DNA of 64,000 nt from Streptomyces harbinensis (lineage in GTDB: Bacteria > Actinomycetota > Actinomycetes > Streptomycetales > Streptomycetaceae): contig NZ_FPAB01000008.1 in assembly GCF_900116145.1 (NCBI RefSeq), positions 1 to 64,000 on the forward strand. Direction: 5' to 3'. Under the pieces are notes generated by a model. It did not search any database. It was not told where the DNA came from and was given only the letters and a program-made list of their open reading frames with translations. Position 1 is the stretch's first letter. Each line of letters begins with the position of its first letter. Both the position numbers and the translations under genes were made by a program. Positions 62,401 through 64,000 of this stretch are shown here, one piece after another.

Positions 62401-64000
62401 CACCCCCGGCGAACTCTACGTATCCGGCCCGTGCCTCGCCCGCGGCTACCTCAACAACCCCACCCTCACCGCCGAACGATTCCTCCCCCACCCCCACCAC
62501 CCCGGCCGCCGCCTCTACCGCACCGGCGACCGAGGACGCTGGGCCCCCAACGGCACCGTCGAATTCCTCGGCCGCGTCGACCACATGATCAAAATCCGCG
62601 GCTACCGCATCGAACTCGGCGAGATCGAGGCCGTCCTGCGCGAGCAGCCGGATGTGCGGGCTTGTGTGGTGACGGCGCGGAGCGCGGAGGGGACGCAGGG
62701 CGTCGTCACGGATCTGGTGGCGTACGTGGTGCCCCGGCCGGGCGCGGCGGTGCCGGCCGACCTGCTGCGGGCCTGGCTGTCCGCGCGGCTGCCCGGCTAC
62801 ATGGTGCCGCAGCGCTTCGTGACGCTGGACGCGCTGCCGCTCACCCCGAACGCGAAGGTCGACCGGGCCGCCCTGCCGGAGCCGACAGCCGAACGTCCCG
62901 TGCTGGGCCAGGCGTTCGACCCGCCGCAGGGCCCGGTCGAGACGCAGCTCGCCGCCATCTGGCAAGACGTCCTCGGCATCGACCGCATCGGCCGCCACGA
63001 CAACTTCTTCGACCTCGGCGGCGACTCCATCCGCAGCATCCAGGTGCTGGGGCACGCCCGGGACGGCGGGGTGGCGTTCGCCCTCCAGGACCTGCTCGAT
63101 CACCCCACCCCGGCCGCTCTCGCCGCCGCTGCCGCCCGGGAGCCGCAGGAGAACACGGCCGCCCTGCCCGCCGAACCGTTCAGCCTGCTGTCGGCCGAGG
63201 ACCGCGCCCTGCTCCCCGGCGGGCTCGCCGACGCCTATCCCATGGCGGAACTCCAGACCGGCATGGTCTACGAGCAGGAACGCTCCCCCGGCCGCAACCC
63301 GTACCACAATGTGGAGACGCTGCGGCTCACCGGACCGTTCGACGAGGCCGCCTTCCGCGCTGCCCTGGCCGCCGTCGTCGCCCGGCACCCCGTCCTGCGC
63401 ACCTCCTTCGACCTCAACCGCTTCTCCGAGCCGGTGCAGTTGGTGCACGTCCAGGCCGAGACGCCACTGACCGTCACCGATCTGCGCGGCCTGGACGCGG
63501 CGGGCCAGGAGGCGGCCCTGGCCGAACTGATCCGGGAGCAGCAGCGGGAGACCCTGCCGCTGGACCGGGCGCCCCTGTGGCGGATGGCCGTGCACCTCCT
63601 CACCGACGACGCGTTCCAGTGGACGATCACCGAACACCACGCCATCCTCGACGGCTGGAGCCTCGCCTCCACCGTCGCCGAGATCAGCGCCGGGTACCGG
63701 GCCCGTCAGGCGGGCCAGGACCTGCGGCCGGAGCCACCGCGCTCCACCTTCCGGGACTTCGTCGCCGCCGAACGCGCGGCGCTCGCCTCCCCGGACAGTG
63801 AAGTGTTCTGGCAGGACCTGCTGGCCGACCGGCCCGACCCGGAGCTGCCCCGGGTGGCTGCGGCCGGCCTTCCGGCAGCGGCGGTGCGGCAGGTGCCGGG
63901 CGAGCGGCACCGCAGCGATGCGGCGGCGGGCCGGGGCGCGCTGGAGACACCGGTGGCGCCGGAGCTGACGGCGGCGCTGGAGGCGTTCGCCCGGGGAGCC
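53417..64000 (+). CDS. Nonribosomal peptide synthetase C-A-T-C-A-T-C-A-T-C.. (3' end beyond window)
   Basis: ATG 53417, 8 bases after AAGGA, opens 3528 codons to the edge. C1 (28-450): LSFGQQRLWFLDR, HHIACDG at 170. A1 (about 500-985): FTSGSTGRPKG at 640; pocket D-F-W-S-V-G-M-V-H-K, a threonine-type code. T1: FDLGGDS with Ser1035. C2: YPMAELQ at 1109, HHAIFDG at 1242. A2: FTSGSTGKPKG at 1730; pocket D-N-F-H-L-G-C-T-F-K. T2: Ser2121. C3: YPMAQLQ at 2193, HHAILDG at 2326. A3: core at 2809; pocket D-V-F-H-L-G-C-T-F-K. T3: Ser3204. C4: YPMAELQ at 3274, HHAILDG at 3407. No E, MT or TE domain is in view. All core motifs look intact. The enzyme would build Thr-X-X-.. on phosphopantetheine arms. Confidence 0.95.
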   Translation, partial: MDNGIRRPENAPAHSSRTLRPRPADRGPLSFGQQRLWFLDRWLSGRPVYNVPVTLRFTGPLPADAEDRLLTALHTVAAGQDVLFTVIEEDAAGEPRQRVLADRRVPGRRVDLSPGGDGGDGGDAGRLRARAEALVKAEAVAPFDLAAGPMLRFVLLRLADDELWLHLTFHHIACDGWSVEVFQRQLLAAWERDGAAEDAGVQGAARVQFADYALWQREAVAGPRAEAALGAWEKALDGAPEVLDLGTGKPRPAELSHRGRTESFPLTGAGVPPAALETFAAEHNATLYMVLLASFQTLVARHSGGGDIVLGSPVAGRGLPQLNELIGFFADSLVIRTDLSDDPSFRSLVGRARSGVLDALGRSRVPFDVAVQRLRPERSLSHTPVVQVVFALHEEEPEVPLPGGVEVRRTMVPTDTAKFDLTWSVYRGAGGLRLEVEYATDLFDAADVAVLVGHWQTLLEHAVREPDLPVSRLELMPAGERELVGSWSGDGRTCTSGLLHERVAERAAETPDAIAVVCGDDRLTYRQLDGRANALAHELRDRGVGPEVPVGLLIDRSAEAVIGALGVLKAGGVYVPLDTTFPGERLRHMLTETGARLVLTHGATPPAGPWGTLDLAECRESADAGPEVTTDPENACYVIFTSGSTGRPKGTTVTHRNVTRLFTAAETVITPRRDDVWSQFHSLAFDFSVWEIWGPLTTGARLVIVPHDTARDTHAFHALLAREEVSVLSQTPTAFRQLETVDAERGTALSLRAVVFGGEPLHQPSVRAWADRHGYHSPALINMYGITETTVHVTHHRIGPGDLGYSTAPIGPALPDLTVRVLDLHGLPVPIGVTGELYVGGPGVARGYTGQPALTADRFIPDPYGPPGARLYRTGDLGRWTPQGTLHHQGRADQQIKVRGHRLEPAEIEAALHQHPDIAQAHIAHTHPDSLTAYLTTTHQQPTNTTALRAWLTTQLPPYAIPHHFIHLPRLPLTPQGKIDTRSLPAPDQERPQLGPAYAAPQGPVEEVLAGVWGEVLGVRRVGRDDSFFDLGGDSIRAIQVLGRARSGGVSFALQDLFRHPTPAGLAAVSSVTGESGDADGEPPAGPEPFSLLSPEDRDKLPDGLVDAYPMAELQVGMVYEMEFDPDRRPYHNVDSLRIIGPFDEAVFRDAVARVVARHPILRTSFDLSGYSEPLQLVHPHAEMPFTVVDVRELDEAAQEEVIGGYVRAERAHRFDHTQPLLLRFGLHRLADEAFQWTITEHHAIFDGWSLHSTLSEITSLYQELLAGGDPRPEPPTSTYRDFIAAEKAAMASRESEEFWRERVGDRPDCRLPRRPAGAPSVPAGETMPDEWRVHNEAEGYGSVETLLPQEVCDGLQEVARRCGVPFKAVALAAHLRAISVLTGSTDLLVGLTANGRLEETDGTEARGLYLNTVPFRLRLPSGSWADLVRAVFATERDLLPHRRYPLGALQRGLGGGPLFEVNFVYNHFHVLGKAFGADRIRIEDGKIDSFSTERAEPTNFPLNVGVIRNPYSSRLLLGLDYHPDVLTQEQVLLLRDVYVRVMRAMVADPEAPHGQARLVGDAELAVIGSWQGPRVEVPEVLVHEMVAARAADTPDAVALVAGKQQLTYAELDVRANRLAHRLRDLGVGPDVCVALCVERSTEMIIGLLGILKAGGTYVPLDPDFPTGRLEYMLQQVAAPLVLTTERVAGRVPDGPWRTVELERPQPAGPERDAAPVSGVGPDHGCYVIFTSGSTGKPKGVVTRHRNVTELLHGAPFLTLNGADTLVQLAPLPFDNSTFEVWAPLVGGARLVMASPISYGPSDIARWVQEYDVTVLHATASLFTLLVDHEPATFDRLRRFLTGSETVSPQHARRILDRCPDLELVNCWGPTETTTFSVCGTYTRDTLPDGPLPLGSPLANTEVHVLDEAGLPTPIGTPGELYVSGPCLARGYLNNPTLTAERFLPHPHHPGRRLYRTGDRGRWAPNGTVEFLGRVDHMIKIRGYRIELGEVETALRAHPQVRECVVVARQDGTGPADLVGYLVPHDPAPTRGELRAWLGERLPGYMVPRQFVFLDALPLTPRAKVDRRALPAPDGERPDLVQEFDPPQGPVETQLAAIWQHVLGIDRIGRHDNFFDLGGDSIRSIQILGQARTAGLSFALQEVARRPTLAELAGAVTREVHDTGAATAPRHAPFDLLPPEDRATLPDGLVDAYPMAQLQIGMVYEQERDRERAPYHNVHSVRLSGPFDEAAFRAALAAVVARHPVLRTSFDLSGCSVPVQRVHAQAETPLTVTDLRGLDDAGRQAALAAHVDRERSRPLDISEAPLWRMAVHLLPGDAFQWTITEHHAILDGWSLASTLTEITTAYRALLTGRHRPAEPPRSTFRDFVAAERAALTSPESRAYWHHLLADRPDTRLPTAGLPGTAGGEAETHQHDEAQGYGALSTVLPADLLGRLDRLARRSGIPVKSVVLAAHLRVLSLLTGSTDVISGLTAHGRLEEADATEARGLFLNTLPFRMRLPGGSWADLARAVFVREQDAQPHRRYPMATLQRELGGDPLFEVSFVYNHFHQLAAATAGPEMSLTAAEADVRGGMARTHFPLVVAVSRGLETEGLRLEFEYDARRLTRERVRALRDAYARVLTTMVADPEAPHREARLVGDAEPAVIGSWQGPRVEVPEVLVHEMVAARAADTPDAVAVVAGKQQLTYAELDVRANRLAHRLRDLGVRPDVCVALCAERSTEMIIGLLGILKAGGTYVPLDPDFPTARLDGMLRECGAGVVLATDTMRERVPAGPWEVLPLTAPADEPGDPLRDAAPVSGVGPDHGCYIVFTSGSTGKPKGVVTRHRNVTELLHGGPSMVLRPADVLLQIAPASFDVATFEVWAPLVGGARLVMAPPISYGPSDIARWVQEYDVTVLHATASLFTLLVDHEPATFDRLRRFLTGSETVSPQHARRILDRCPDLELVNCWGPTETTTFSVCGTYTRDTLPDGPLPLGSPLANTEVHVLDEAGLPTPIGTPGELYVSGPCLARGYLNNPTLTAERFLPHPHHPGRRLYRTGDRGRWAPNGTVEFLGRVDHMIKIRGYRIELGEIEAVLREQPDVRACVVTARSAEGTQGVVTDLVAYVVPRPGAAVPADLLRAWLSARLPGYMVPQRFVTLDALPLTPNAKVDRAALPEPTAERPVLGQAFDPPQGPVETQLAAIWQDVLGIDRIGRHDNFFDLGGDSIRSIQVLGHARDGGVAFALQDLLDHPTPAALAAAAAREPQENTAALPAEPFSLLSAEDRALLPGGLADAYPMAELQTGMVYEQERSPGRNPYHNVETLRLTGPFDEAAFRAALAAVVARHPVLRTSFDLNRFSEPVQLVHVQAETPLTVTDLRGLDAAGQEAALAELIREQQRETLPLDRAPLWRMAVHLLTDDAFQWTITEHHAILDGWSLASTVAEISAGYRARQAGQDLRPEPPRSTFRDFVAAERAALASPDSEVFWQDLLADRPDPELPRVAAAGLPAAAVRQVPGERHRSDAAAGRGALETPVAPELTAALEAFARGA
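58868..59385 (+). repeat. 518-bp direct repeat, copy 1 (A2 core)
   Basis: Identical base for base to 62105-62622, offset 3237 bp (one module). It encodes the A2 region from the 278-position strand through A8/A9 and covers six of the pocket residues. Similarity at slightly lower level extends upstream from about 58080 and in the T-domain DNA downstream. Confidence 0.93.
62105..62622 (+). repeat. 518-bp direct repeat, copy 2 (A3 core)
   Basis: Second copy of the identical tract, in A3. Exact borders are set by CAT/CAC upstream and GGCGAAG/GGCGAGA downstream. Identity at synonymous positions shows recent duplication or gene conversion rather than protein-level selection. Confidence 0.93.

Noticed and set aside
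1..64000. tRNA, rRNA or CRISPR array
   Set aside because: I looked for T-loop-like GTTCRA blocks and for evenly spaced short repeats; none stood outside coding DNA in a convincing context.

Overview
The window is very GC-rich, with GTG starts, short or absent leaders and strong third-position G/C bias. MurT/GatD, a SARP activator, a DasR-type operator and one TTA codon in a regulator point to a Streptomyces or a very close actinomycete. About 45 genes or gene remnants can be supported. The right edge is cut inside a nonribosomal peptide synthetase (NRPS) gene and the left edge inside an IS21-type transposase gene.

Bases 1-11,000 are sparse and eroded. They hold the 5' part of an istA gene, a frameshifted small gene, a divergent pair of MarR-like regulators, an IS481-type transposase remnant, a SnoaL/NTF2-fold pseudogene with an internal deletion, an aminoglycoside-phosphotransferase-fold kinase, a metallo-beta-lactamase-fold hydrolase and several long stretches without a gene. 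This looks like an old insertion zone.

Bases 11,000-50,250 are dense, conserved-looking chromosome. In order: a GH18 chitinase behind a DasR-like operator; a VWA protein; a lipoprotein hydrolase; a secreted transglycosylase-like protein; CtaG; the MurT-GatD lipid II amidation pair; a ROK regulator divergent from an MFS transporter; a geranylgeranyl-reductase-like flavoprotein; an M20 dipeptidase; a class F sortase with a cell-surface protein; a kinase-Nudix fusion, ROK kinase and DUF6986 aldolase-like run; EtfB-EtfA with a promoter and operator; a thioredoxin-like protein; a PlsC-type acyltransferase; a DUF6421-SDR-threonine aldolase operon; GDPD; GNAT; a DUF5134-M56 pair; HAD; TetR; divergent LVIVD and DUF305 genes; divergent ArsR and OYE genes; uracil-DNA glycosylase overlapping a BadF-type kinase; a chelatase-like protein lacking the expected histidines; a second HAD protein; and an M20 amidohydrolase. 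Several convergent or operon ends carry GC-rich hairpins.

Bases 50,571-64,000 begin a biosynthetic gene cluster. A large AfsR-like SARP with an in-frame TTA (bldA-type) codon is followed by a good promoter and a giant NRPS gene read as C-A-T-C-A-T-C-A-T-C. Its first adenylation domain has a threonine signature. The second and third share an unfamiliar signature and differ only at one pocket position. They also share a 518-bp identical DNA tract, which indicates recent duplication or gene conversion inside the assembly line. All functional calls come from reading the sequence; no database search was run.
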